A stretch of 58,077 nt of DNA from Bacillus fungorum (GTDB lineage Bacteria; Bacillota; Bacilli; Bacillales; Bacillaceae_G), in contig NZ_NWUW01000025.1 in NCBI RefSeq assembly GCF_002746455.1, positions 1-58,077 on the forward strand, read 5' to 3'. This document shows positions 34,794-42,337 of this stretch, piece by piece. A program made the position numbers and the translations under genes. Each line of letters begins with the position of its first letter. The first letter of the stretch is position 1. The notes beneath the pieces were generated by a model. That model saw only the letters and a list, made by a program, of their open reading frames with translations, made no database searches and was not told the DNA's origin.

Positions 34794-35429
34794 ATGACCA
34801 ATACATTTCTAGGACAAAACCTTAAACATCTCAGAAACTCACAAAAGCTAACTCAAAAAGAGCTAGCTTCCAAAATTAATATCTCTTATTATGCTTATAA
34901 CAATTGGGAAAATGATTTAAGGGAACCCGATTTGCTATCTTTAAAAAAGTTTTCTATTTACTATGACCTTCTTATTGATGAATTAGTTAATACACAAATA
35001 ATTTCATCAGATTCTATAGAGATACAAAATCAAAAACTAGATATGATAAAAAATCTAGAAAAAAAAGATATACTAAAACCACTTGAAGAAAACTTAAAAA
35101 GACTAAGATCATTAAAGGGACTAAGTCGCAAAAAAATCGCCGAAGAATTAAATACTCCCTATAGTACCTATGCTGGCTGGGAAAATGGGTTTAGAGAACC
35201 TGATATTTCCACGCTCAATAATATAGCTTCTTACTATAAAGTAAGTATAAATGATTTATTGAATCCAGAAGCGGCCGTTAGGGATGAAGATACATTAAAG
35301 CTCATTTCGCGCTTATCTAAAAATTTATTTGAAACATACATAAGTGTTCCAGATGAGCATAGAGCTGAATTAGAGAAAAAATTGATCGCCTATATGAATG
35401 AATTTAAATCTCAAAAAAAGATCAAATAA
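34794..35429 (+). CDS. Tandem-HTH (two XRE domains) regulator
   Basis: This 211-residue protein consists of two similar HTH_3 domains. The first (about 5-65) has LKHLRNSQKLTQKELASKI, ISYYAYNNWENDLREPDLLSL. The second (about 100-160) has LKRLRSLKGLSRKKIAEEL, TPYSTYAGWENGFREPDIST. A helical tail of about 45 residues follows. One chain can therefore read two half-sites. AAAGGAG precedes ATG 34794. It is divergent from the XRE repressor and convergent with the arbitrium-like genes. Target genes are unknown. Confidence 0.8.
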   Translation: MTNTFLGQNLKHLRNSQKLTQKELASKINISYYAYNNWENDLREPDLLSLKKFSIYYDLLIDELVNTQIISSDSIEIQNQKLDMIKNLEKKDILKPLEENLKRLRSLKGLSRKKIAEELNTPYSTYAGWENGFREPDISTLNNIASYYKVSINDLLNPEAAVRDEDTLKLISRLSKNLFETYISVPDEHRAELEKKLIAYMNEFKSQKKIK

Positions 35430-35455
35430 GTTTAGTTAAAATAATTATGTTTAAA

Positions 35456-35602
35456 TTATCCTGTCTTTTCTATATTTTCCCTTGTACTTTCTTGTTTACA
35501 TATTTGGATTAAATCCATATATAGGTTGAAAATAGTGTATACATCAGTTGTACAACAATTATTCTTAACATTTTGCTCTAACCAATGAATATTTAATTCC
35601 AT
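35456..35602 (-). CDS. 48-aa ORF in the aimX position
   Basis: The ORF reads MELNIHWLEQNVKNNCCTTD... and ends in ENIEKTG, soluble and mostly helical. Its ribosome binding site is weak (AAAGGA about 12 bases upstream). It lies on the same strand downstream of the AimP-like gene, behind a terminator. In phage arbitrium loci, aimX (a short ORF or RNA) occupies this place and is the switch output. It could instead be a non-coding RNA. Confidence 0.4.
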   Translation of the reverse strand: MELNIHWLEQNVKNNCCTTDVYTIFNLYMDLIQICKQESTRENIEKTG

Positions 35603-35646
35603 GACAATGCCACGTCCTTTTCTTATAATTTAAGAATCAGCGTCAA

Positions 35647-35686
35647 GGTGGTGTATTTTTTTTACAGAATCAAAAATCGCACCACC
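35647..35686 (-). other. Hairpin between aimP-like and aimX-like genes
   Basis: GGTGGTG (35647-35653) pairs with CACCACC (35680-35686), leaving a 26-base A/T-rich loop. It may be part of a terminator/antiterminator region or a regulator site. Confidence 0.4.
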
Positions 35687-35702
35687 CCCTAAAAAGTACG
35701 AA

Positions 35703-35725
35703 AGACGCTACAATAAGTAGCGTCT
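35703..35725 (-). terminator. Terminator after the AimP-like gene
   Basis: AGACGCTAC pairs perfectly with GTAGCGTCT around a 5-base loop. On the minus strand it is followed by TTCGTACTTTTT. It lies 35 bp downstream of the propeptide stop codon. Confidence 0.8.
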
Positions 35726-35759
35726 AATCATTTCAAAATTCAGTTTTTTAAATTTAAAC

Positions 35760-35906
35760 TCAACCAGTCCCAGGGTCTACCATCATATAAGATGTAGTTA
35801 AAGAGGGATTATCTTGAACCTTAGCAAACTTTTGAACAGGTTCGTCATGTAAAGAAGTTACTGAAATCCCTAAGATAAGTAACATGCACATTAAATATTT
35901 AGTCAA
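35760..35906 (-). CDS. aimP: AimP-like signalling propeptide, 48 aa
   Basis: This short gene starts at TTG 35906 inside the last codons of the receptor gene (8-base overlap), with GAGGTGA six bases before the start. The peptide has a hydrophobic secretion segment (YLMCMLLILGISVTSL), a hydrophilic middle and the C-terminus SYMMVDPGTG. Arbitrium and Phr-type propeptides have this plan and release a C-terminal penta- to heptapeptide, here perhaps VDPGTG or a neighbouring cut. Overlap with the receptor and a terminator just after make the assignment strong. The exact mature signal is inferred. Confidence 0.75.
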   Translation of the reverse strand: MTKYLMCMLLILGISVTSLHDEPVQKFAKVQDNPSLTTSYMMVDPGTG

Positions 35907-37065
35907 CTAAATTCACCTCGCTTTTCAATAGCGCTTGTTTCACACCTCTAGCATAAAACAAGTTTCCAGATCTTTCAAAAGATATTAATGCCTCTTTTAA
36001 ACCTTGTATGTCTCCAACTACTTTTGAATAAGAATATAATTGATGTGCACTAAATCCATTTTGTTCCAAAATTTTATACATTGCAAGTCCTTTTTCTCGA
36101 TCTCCATGTAAACATTCATAATGAGCGCGTTCACCAATATGAATATAATCAAAATCAATCTTATGAAGATTAAAATTATTTTCGATATACAGATGTGCCA
36201 ATGTTGTTTTAAAAGCAAAATATTTTTGAGACTTTCTAGGGACATGGATATTATCAAGAAGCTCCAAAGCTGATTCCATGTGCATTTCTGCCCTCAAAGG
36301 GTCCTCATATATGTAACTCTCTCCTAAACACCCTTTTGCAACAGCCTTAATCATCGGAATTTCTAAGTCTGATTTTATGATCGATTCACAGACTTCTCTA
36401 CATTTATCAATTTTGTCACTCAACAAATATATATAAGCAAGCCGTTCTCTATATTGCATATATAAATGATCTTTTATATATGTCTGTTTAATGTCTTTTA
36501 TAAATTTTTCTGCGTCTTTTGCAAAGGGAGCAACCGCATTTGATTCATCCTCATCATACATAGCCACAGTATAAAGCAAATTTGCTAACGCTTGACACTC
36601 TGCGTTAGAAGAAAGTTTTAAAGTTTTAATTTCATCAACTATTTTTTGCCCTTTAATTTCATTTTTATTTCTTCGATTAAATAAATCATAAATTAATAGG
36701 TACTGACTCACACTATCGGTATTAATATGTTTTTTTATTAATCCATCTATAATCTCATAATCACCAGAAACATGCGAATAACACAAGGCTTTCCTAATGT
36801 TCAAAGGGCTTTTCACTAAGAGTATAAAGGTATTAATTTTTTGACGCCTTACTTCTAAATTGTCATATAAAATACTAACCAATTTTAAAAAGCTGTCTAA
36901 TTTCATTTCATATTTATTTTTACACTCAATTGCCCTAGTTATTTTCTCTCTACTTACTCCCGATAATTTAGCTATTTTACGTAATGTATATTTTTCGTTT
37001 ATTTTTTGCGATATTTCATCCATAAGATGTTTCATTGTAAATTCTTTTGTAATGATCTCGTTCAT
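35899..37065 (-). CDS. aimR: AimR-like peptide receptor and regulator
   Basis: This 388-residue protein has an N-terminal HTH (YTLRKIAKLSGVSREKITRA, about residues 27-48). Helical TPR-like repeats run to the end (for example LAYIYLLSDKIDKCREVCES and KGCLGESYIYEDPLRAEMHM). Length and architecture match AimR, the arbitrium receptor that binds DNA until its peptide arrives; Rap proteins lack the HTH. GAGGAGG lies about ten bases before ATG 37065. A secreted-peptide gene overlaps its 3' end, the hallmark of RRNPP pairs. A PlcR/NprR-like origin is the alternative. On a plasmid it could govern transfer or copy number. Confidence 0.8.
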   Translation of the reverse strand: MNEIITKEFTMKHLMDEISQKINEKYTLRKIAKLSGVSREKITRAIECKNKYEMKLDSFLKLVSILYDNLEVRRQKINTFILLVKSPLNIRKALCYSHVSGDYEIIDGLIKKHINTDSVSQYLLIYDLFNRRNKNEIKGQKIVDEIKTLKLSSNAECQALANLLYTVAMYDEDESNAVAPFAKDAEKFIKDIKQTYIKDHLYMQYRERLAYIYLLSDKIDKCREVCESIIKSDLEIPMIKAVAKGCLGESYIYEDPLRAEMHMESALELLDNIHVPRKSQKYFAFKTTLAHLYIENNFNLHKIDFDYIHIGERAHYECLHGDREKGLAMYKILEQNGFSAHQLYSYSKVVGDIQGLKEALISFERSGNLFYARGVKQALLKSEVNLVD

Positions 37066-37133
37066 AGTGACAATTCCTCCTCACTAAACCCTATTAGCCC
37101 TTTACAAAATTTTAACATATCTTCATGTTTTTT

Positions 37134-37161
37134 ATTTTAGAATATTACGAATCTTTGTCAA
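37134..37161 (-). promoter_or_regulatory. Promoter of the arbitrium-like operon
   Basis: TTGACA (37161-37156), a 16-bp spacer and TAAAAT (37139-37134) lie on the minus strand about 70 bp upstream of the receptor start codon. Confidence 0.7.
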
Positions 37162-37291
37162 TTCAGTTGAAAAATTAAATACAGAAAATTCTGAAAATTT
37201 TTATTGGAATTTCGAATAGGTTTTATTCATCTTTTATTGATATTTTACGAGGAACGTTTTACAATACAAATATAACAACAAAAAAAAAATA

Positions 37292-37360
37292 AACCCACCT
37301 CGAGCTTTTATCTGGCTGAAGTTTGGCGACGACACCAGATAAAAGCTCCCTAACAGGGTT
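37292..37360. ncRNA. Strong hairpin, candidate regulatory RNA upstream of rep
   Basis: GAGCTTTTATCTGG (37302-37315) pairs perfectly with CCAGATAAAAGCTC (37335-37348) around a 19-base loop containing TTTGGCGACGA. An outer AACCC/GGGTT pair closes it. It lies between the AimR promoter and the rep promoter. An antisense or leader RNA controlling replication would fit; the strand is undecided. Confidence 0.45.
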
Positions 37361-37392
37361 CATTCACATAAAAAATTTATATGATTTTTTTT

Positions 37393-37431
37393 AGTATCAT
37401 ACTTGATACTGAAATTATACCATATTGTATA
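37393..37431 (+). promoter_or_regulatory. rep promoter with inverted-repeat operator
   Basis: AGTATCA and TGATACT (37393-37410) are perfect 7-bp arms. TTGATA (37403-37408) in the second arm can serve as -35, with TGTATA 17 bp downstream as a weak -10. Self-repression by Rep is likely. Confidence 0.5.
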
Positions 37432-37508
37432 TGTAATGTGAATATAGAACCTCTGTTTTTCCAGCATTTTTCTGTTTATTTTAGGTGGGAAAAATAGGAG
37501 GTTTTTTT

Positions 37509-38510
37509 ATGCTACTAAATAACTTTTTGCTAAGTACAGCAAAACGAGAATTAAGTCCACACCTGGTTCATGTTCCACGAGGTGCTATCAATAAAACAGT
37601 ACAAAAAGTAATTAAAAATATTGATATTATTCTGTTCGATTGTGAAGGTAAAACCACTAAAGAATACTTCGTACAAACACCACGCCGCTATCAGGCGTTG
37701 GAAGTTGTTTTATCTTACCTCGTACAAGAAGGCTTCTCTCAAATGCGACAAGATCAAATCAGTAAAAAATCGGGTATCTCTGTACCAATTATCAACTTTA
37801 TCCTGAATTGGTTAGAGGACCTTCAAGTATGCCATCAAATCAAAACAAGACGTCATGGTAAGAAGGCACCATCTATTTACATATTAAGCCTCAATACCAA
37901 TTATTTAAAAATCATTGAATACTTTAAGCAAAAATGGGCGTTTTCAATTGATATGTTTTCTACATTTACAAAGTTTCTATCTAAAAAACTAAGTAAAAAA
38001 CAGGAGCAATCTACAGAACAAGCCGAAAAACCAACTGTGCCTACATGCCAGGGAATAGACATATTAGATTCTGTTGCTCCTTCAAATGAAGAAGTAGAAG
38101 AAAAACAGCCAATAAATGCCCCTGATTTGGGTGAAAAGTTAGAACTACGATTCCGCGAAATGGATGAGTTTATGAGTAAAGATCAAAAGAAACTTTATAT
38201 GTATATCATAAGTAAAGATACAAATATTACTGAAAAAGATGCTTATACAATCGCATTGCGTATGCCGCCAGACGTAGATTGGGAAGCACGAAAGACTTTT
38301 GAGGATTGTGTACAGTTTTTTGAGATAAACAAATCACAAGAAAGTACGCCTGCACATTTCATAACAATCTATACAAAACAGTTAACTGCAAATAGGAAGC
38401 GTAGACAGCAACAAGCGAAAGAAAACATAAGAAATATAGGATTGAGAAAATCAAATAAGAGTAAAATCCCGTTTGATTTATTCAAAAAGATGCTCGATCC
38501 AAACGCTTAA
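37509..38510 (+). CDS. Candidate plasmid replication initiator (winged helix)
   Basis: This 333-residue protein starts at ATG 37509 with AGGAGG seven bases upstream. The N-terminal 140 residues contain winged-helix features (ALEVVLSYLVQEGFSQMRQDQ, then ISKKSGISVPIINFILNWLE), followed by a polar linker (about 180-215) and a helical, basic C-terminus (TANRKRRQQQAKENIRN). This resembles replication initiators of low-copy Bacillus plasmids. The operator-bearing promoter before it, the non-coding region after it and the nearby partition genes support the call. No nicking or helicase motif is visible. Confidence 0.65.
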   Translation: MLLNNFLLSTAKRELSPHLVHVPRGAINKTVQKVIKNIDIILFDCEGKTTKEYFVQTPRRYQALEVVLSYLVQEGFSQMRQDQISKKSGISVPIINFILNWLEDLQVCHQIKTRRHGKKAPSIYILSLNTNYLKIIEYFKQKWAFSIDMFSTFTKFLSKKLSKKQEQSTEQAEKPTVPTCQGIDILDSVAPSNEEVEEKQPINAPDLGEKLELRFREMDEFMSKDQKKLYMYIISKDTNITEKDAYTIALRMPPDVDWEARKTFEDCVQFFEINKSQESTPAHFITIYTKQLTANRKRRQQQAKENIRNIGLRKSNKSKIPFDLFKKMLDPNA

Positions 38511-38542
38511 ATCGTATTTTTCACAAAAAAATAATTGTTTTA

Positions 38543-38581
38543 TAGCCTTGTTCAAAAAAATCCCCCCTAACAAGGCTTTTT
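38543..38581 (+). terminator. rep terminator
   Basis: AGCCTTGTT (38543-38551) pairs with AACAAGGCT (38568-38576), followed by TTTTTG. Confidence 0.85.
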
Positions 38582-39519
38582 GTCATGCCATTCTTTATTT
38601 TAATAGATTAAACATATTATCAATCTATTATATTTTTATAAATTAAGGACGTTTTTCACAACAAATCCACTATGAATTTAAACCCGAATTGAACCTGCTT
38701 TTAAATTAGTAATTAAATAAGAAAAATTTTCTAATCCCTTGTGAGAGTAAGGCTTATTGGGCAAAAATAAATCCTAATGTATTTAATTGTTTTAATTTTT
38801 TTTAAAACAAGATTTAGTAATAAAAAGTATCCTATATTGGGAGTTTCTTTTTTTATAAACTTCTACATATCATTCCTAAATTGATCTATATACGAAAATA
38901 AAATCCTCATTTTCTCTTAATATGCAAATCTACAATATTTTAGTTACTCAACATATTTCCGAACAAACACACTATTTATGAGTAGCTTTATTCGTTTATT
39001 TTCCTACATATCATGATGATCTTTTATCTATTATCATTTCTAATCCTATCTAAACATACAGCAAAAATACTGATGCCTATGTTATGCCAAAGTGATGCAA
39101 ATATGATTCCTATGTAGTGTATACATGATGAAAGGCGGCATCATTTCGGCATGAGTACAAAGTCAGTTTGATATATGTAAACTCTAGCTTTTTTCTACTT
39201 ACATAAAGAAAAAGAAAAACGAAGCTCTCCTGTTAAGGGTATCTTGATTCAGCTATGAATCAGATTCCGTTGACAGGCAGATTTTCAAAAAACTACGTAG
39301 GCGGGGCGGCGGCCATTCCCATTCCTCGCCTATCGTCCTCCCTCAACATCGGTCCATCATTCGCCTTCCACTCATCTCAATACATCTATATATCCCCCTA
39401 TATCACAACCACACGCCCTGTCTAGCCAGGCCCATATGTCTCCGCATAGCCTCGCAAAGTCTCAGCTATGGCATCCCACACAAGCCCTTTGGAAAAACAC
39501 CACGCCCTAGAATCCCCTA
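38582..39519. other. Long non-coding region: candidate oriV and oriT
   Basis: No supported gene lies in about 940 bp. The left part (38600-39060) is very AT-rich and could melt easily. Around 39075-39155 there are repeated GATGC/GGCATCAT/ATGATG motifs, including ATGATGAAAGGCGGCATCAT. A long imperfect hairpin lies at 39229-39277. From about 39300 to 39510 the plus strand becomes C-rich and much higher in GC. Position between rep and the relaxase candidate suggests origin functions. Confidence 0.45.
39229..39277. other. Imperfect cruciform, candidate oriT or origin hairpin
   Basis: CCTGT/ACAGG form the outer stem and TGATTCA/TGAATCA the inner stem with a 4-base loop (GCTA), with partly paired bases between. 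It lies about 310 bp upstream of the recombinase-like relaxase candidate. Confidence 0.45.
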
Positions 39520-39549
39520 TTGCCTGTTTGTATGGTTTTCGCTTATAAT
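39520..39549 (+). promoter_or_regulatory. Promoter of the recombinase-like gene
   Basis: TTGCCT (39520-39525), an 18-bp spacer and a perfect TATAAT (39544-39549) lie about 40 bp before the start codon. Confidence 0.65.
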
Positions 39550-39587
39550 TGCGGTACACAATTTTTAGGACAAAGGAGTATATAAAG

Positions 39588-40514
39588 ATGACATGGGAAC
39601 TTTCTGTTGATGTTTTCCTTTCTGATTTGTTAAAACATGGTCGTAAATCCTCCACCGTTAAACAATATCGCTACGATCTCACGCTTTTTATATCTTGGAT
39701 TCAGAAACACGTCAAATCGCCCCCAGAATCGTTTTTTCGTTCTTTTGATGTAAATGTATTAGACAGATACTTAAAAGCGTTTAGAAAGGAACGTGGGGCG
39801 TCAATTTCTAACATCAAACGTGTACGAGGTATTTTAATTAACTTTTTAAAGTTTCATGGCGCGGCCCAGGAATTAAAAAGTAATGTCACCCCTCCTGGAC
39901 TAACTTCCAAACACTTTGCATCGGATCAAGAAATTACAAAGCTATTCCGCGTCATGCGTAGTTATAACGGATTAACCGACTACCAGGCGTCAGGAAGAAA
40001 GTTTATTCTGGAACGAAACCTTTTATTGATTCATTTCATGTTAGACTATGGGCTATCTATCCAGGACATTTTAACGTTATCCATGCATGATATACACTTT
40101 GGAACGAATACCATTACCCCAGGAGGACTACACGCCTACAAGCGATCTATTACCCTTTCAAAAGAGCATGTAAAACTTGCCTTATCCTATTACAATCAGA
40201 TTCCTAATCTTGTAAGGCCACGCCAACAAACAGGCGATCCCTTCTTTGTAGCATTTGATTTCGGCCCGCAGACTTTCCGCTGGGACTATGAAAACGATCA
40301 GCCCGCCGCTTTAACTCGAATCGCTGTACAACGCATGTTACAGAAAGAAGCGAAACGCGCTGAAATCCATATTACGCCTACTATGCTTCGGAACCGTTTT
40401 ATATTAAATGCGCTACAGAATGGCATGAAACCCATTGAAATTAAAGCCTTTTTGGGATTAAAAAGCGTTGAGGCCCTGCATAGGTACGTTCAATTCTGGA
40501 ATAAACAGCAATAA
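39588..40514 (+). CDS. Degenerate tyrosine recombinase; candidate TcpM-like relaxase
   Basis: This 308-residue protein has an N-terminal SAM-like core-binding domain (about 5-95; VFLSDLLKHGRKSSTVKQYRYD) and a C-terminal catalytic fold. The usual TGLR motif is YGLSIQDIL, so the first catalytic Arg is Ser157. The HxLRH motif is TPTMLRNR (Arg268), and the nucleophile candidate is Tyr300 in ALHRYVQFW. AAAGGAG precedes ATG 39588. The Tcp conjugation family of clostridial plasmid pCW3 uses TcpM, a tyrosine-recombinase-like relaxase. No ordinary relaxase is present here, so this protein is the best candidate. It could instead be a resolvase or a relic. Confidence 0.7.
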   Translation: MTWELSVDVFLSDLLKHGRKSSTVKQYRYDLTLFISWIQKHVKSPPESFFRSFDVNVLDRYLKAFRKERGASISNIKRVRGILINFLKFHGAAQELKSNVTPPGLTSKHFASDQEITKLFRVMRSYNGLTDYQASGRKFILERNLLLIHFMLDYGLSIQDILTLSMHDIHFGTNTITPGGLHAYKRSITLSKEHVKLALSYYNQIPNLVRPRQQTGDPFFVAFDFGPQTFRWDYENDQPAALTRIAVQRMLQKEAKRAEIHITPTMLRNRFILNALQNGMKPIEIKAFLGLKSVEALHRYVQFWNKQQ

Positions 40515-40590
40515 CATGGGGGCTACCTCATAATGGAACGATTTTAAATTGTGATATAATGAACAAAAAGATAGATATAGAGGGGACATT

Positions 40591-41238
40591 ATGACAGAAG
40601 AGCAGTTATTAGAGCTTGCGGAAGAAATTTACCAACAATCATTTGAAGCGAATAACTTTTACGAAATAATGATGCAAATAGAAAGAGAAAAAGTGGAATT
40701 TTTTGATGAAATAAGAGTTTCCTCTGCTTTTTATTCTTACATTTATAATTCATTAGTAGTTTCAACGTTTGCAGTCGTGTCTAAATTGTATGATAACACT
40801 GAACACAGAAATGCAATTAGCGTTAAAAAATTTCTTGATCGATGTATGGAGTATAAAAATTTTTCAACTGAATTGATAGTAAGCGGGCCAACACCAGAAG
40901 CCTTTTTTAAATTAAAAAAACAAGAATATGAACAATTCGAAAAAAATAACAACTTAAACTGGTTGTATACTCAAAGGAATAATATATATAGTCATAATAC
41001 TAAAAAGGCTATGAAAAACATGGATAAATTAATTGAAGATAACCCTTTAAGAAAAGAGCATATAAAACAATTTATTGATTTTTCACTTGAACTAAGTCAA
41101 GCTGTCATTGTTTATTTGACAGGCGAATTAAGAGCTTCATTACCAAAAAATATTTCTGATTTAAAAAATACATTGATGTTAGTTCGTATAGGGAATGAAT
41201 ATGAAGAGGCTTATTTTAGTGAAAAATTAGGTGAATAA
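40591..41238 (+). CDS. AbiU2/HEPN-like protein
   Basis: This 215-residue soluble helical protein contains YNSLVVSTFAVVSKLYD, then HRNAISVKKFLDRC and WLYTQRNNIYSHNTKK. The R-x5-H spacing in RNNIYSH fits the RNase motif of HEPN domains, and the overall pattern resembles AbiU2-type HEPN proteins linked to abortive phage infection. An extended -10 (TGATATAAT) lies 40 bp upstream and a terminator follows, so it is a stand-alone unit. Defence function is inferred. Confidence 0.6.
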   Translation: MTEEQLLELAEEIYQQSFEANNFYEIMMQIEREKVEFFDEIRVSSAFYSYIYNSLVVSTFAVVSKLYDNTEHRNAISVKKFLDRCMEYKNFSTELIVSGPTPEAFFKLKKQEYEQFEKNNNLNWLYTQRNNIYSHNTKKAMKNMDKLIEDNPLRKEHIKQFIDFSLELSQAVIVYLTGELRASLPKNISDLKNTLMLVRIGNEYEEAYFSEKLGE

Positions 41239-41245
41239 ATCGATA

Positions 41246-41279
41246 AAAAGCCCTGGTGCAAGCAAAACCAGGGCTTTTG
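41246..41279 (+). terminator. Terminator
   Basis: AAAAGCCCTGGT pairs with ACCAGGGCTTTT around a 9-base loop. Confidence 0.9.
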
Positions 41280-41338
41280 TTATGCTATTTGTTAACCCTA
41301 AATAATTTCTAAAAAATTCAAAATAAGTAAAATAATGC

Positions 41339-41392
41339 TTGTTTTGTGCGCTAGCGCATGATAAAATGAAATTAAGAAATGCGCTAGCGCAT
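41339..41392 (+). promoter_or_regulatory. Promoter with two 12-bp palindromic operators
   Basis: TTGTTT (41339-41344), a 17-bp spacer and TAAAAT (41362-41367) form the promoter. The palindrome TGCGCTAGCGCA occurs in the spacer (41347-41358) and again after the -10 (41380-41391). Centres are 33 bp apart, about three helical turns, so cooperative binding or looping is possible. Confidence 0.75.
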
Positions 41393-41422
41393 TAAGACAA
41401 TAAAAAAAAGGAGCTGTTGACC

Positions 41423-41866
41423 ATGAAATTCTTTCAAAGCGTCACTACCTTAGAGGAACTGAAAAAGCAATATAAAAAACTAGCAAAGAAACACCATCCT
41501 GATTGTGGCGGGAAACATGAAGATTTTATCGCATTAAAGAAAGAGTATGACAGACTTTTTGAACAACTACATAGTAACTCTGGAACACAAAACAATGGAG
41601 CATACCAAAACATCATAGACGAACTTATCAAATACGATATTGAAATTGAGATCATCGGGACTTGGATTTGGGTAACAGGAAACACTTATTCTTTGAAAAC
41701 TGAATTAAAAGAGTTAGGGTTTAAATGGGCATCTAAGAAAAAGGCTTGGTACTGGTACGAAGGAGAGTATAAGAAGTTTCATAACAAAGACTTCTCACTC
41801 GATGAAATTCGTACAATGCACGAAGTGAAACGTATCAAGAAAAACAAGCCAAAACTTGAAGCATAA
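41423..41866 (+). CDS. J-domain (DnaJ-like) protein
   Basis: This 147-residue protein has a short N-terminal J domain (TLEELKKQYKKLAKKHHPDC with the HPD tripeptide, ending near residue 55). A second domain follows (IEIEIIGTWIWVTGNTYSLK, then LGFKWASKKKAWYWYEGEYK), a pattern common in plasmid and phage proteins. J domains stimulate DnaK-type chaperones, which help remodel replication initiators. It is controlled by the twin-operator promoter and lies with the partition genes. AAGGAG precedes ATG 41423. Confidence 0.8.
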   Translation: MKFFQSVTTLEELKKQYKKLAKKHHPDCGGKHEDFIALKKEYDRLFEQLHSNSGTQNNGAYQNIIDELIKYDIEIEIIGTWIWVTGNTYSLKTELKELGFKWASKKKAWYWYEGEYKKFHNKDFSLDEIRTMHEVKRIKKNKPKLEA

Positions 41867-41867
41867 G

Positions 41868-41887
41868 AGGGGATTTCCCCTCTTAAT
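41868..41887 (+). other. Small hairpin between genes
   Basis: AAGAGGGG and CCCCTCTT pair around ATTT. A short T run follows. It may be a weak terminator or an RNA-stability element. Confidence 0.6.
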
Positions 41888-41911
41888 CTTTCCAAAAAAG
41901 GAGATGCCCAC

Positions 41912-42337
41912 ATGTATGTAAATGCAAATTGTGAAAAATTCAAACACATTTTTGATATGAAAAGATTGAAGAGTTATAGTGACACGGTTGATCGGGATAT
42001 AGAAAAATTAGAGGAAATAATAAACAAACTTAAAAATTATCAAATGGCTATATATGAACATGCTCAAACTGTTGCAAATACTGAATTTAAAAGCGTTGTG
42101 ACACTCGTTAGAAGAAGAGATTATTCTACAAATCATGTGAAATATCATGTACAACTAGAAATGCGACCAAACGTCAGTACAGATTATATAGAAAATGAAC
42201 GGGTGTACGGTTTTTACAGACATGAAAAAATGTTTACAGGTAGAGAACGTCACCTGGCTTTAAAATATGCGGATCAGCTTGCAAAGCAATATCATTGCGA
42301 AATTGAAAGGAAGGGATTTTATGCAAAGAAAATTTAG
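41912..42337 (+). CDS. Hypothetical protein, 141 aa
   Basis: AAAGGAG precedes the ATG. A helical N-terminal half (DRDIEKLEEIINKLKNYQMA) is followed by a beta-rich half (VVTLVRRRDYSTNHVKYHVQ). The 3' end overlaps the next gene by 17 bases. No family is recognised. Confidence 0.65.
   Translation: MYVNANCEKFKHIFDMKRLKSYSDTVDRDIEKLEEIINKLKNYQMAIYEHAQTVANTEFKSVVTLVRRRDYSTNHVKYHVQLEMRPNVSTDYIENERVYGFYRHEKMFTGRERHLALKYADQLAKQYHCEIERKGFYAKKI

Noticed and set aside
35899..37065. AimR-like protein considered as Rap phosphatase
   Set aside because: Rap proteins lack the N-terminal DNA-binding HTH seen here, and the peptide-gene plan fits AimR better; PlcR/NprR-like origin remains possible.
39422..39655. 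77-codon minus-strand ORF in the C-rich island
   Set aside because: It overlaps the start and promoter of the recombinase-like gene, lacks a ribosome binding site and shows no domain.
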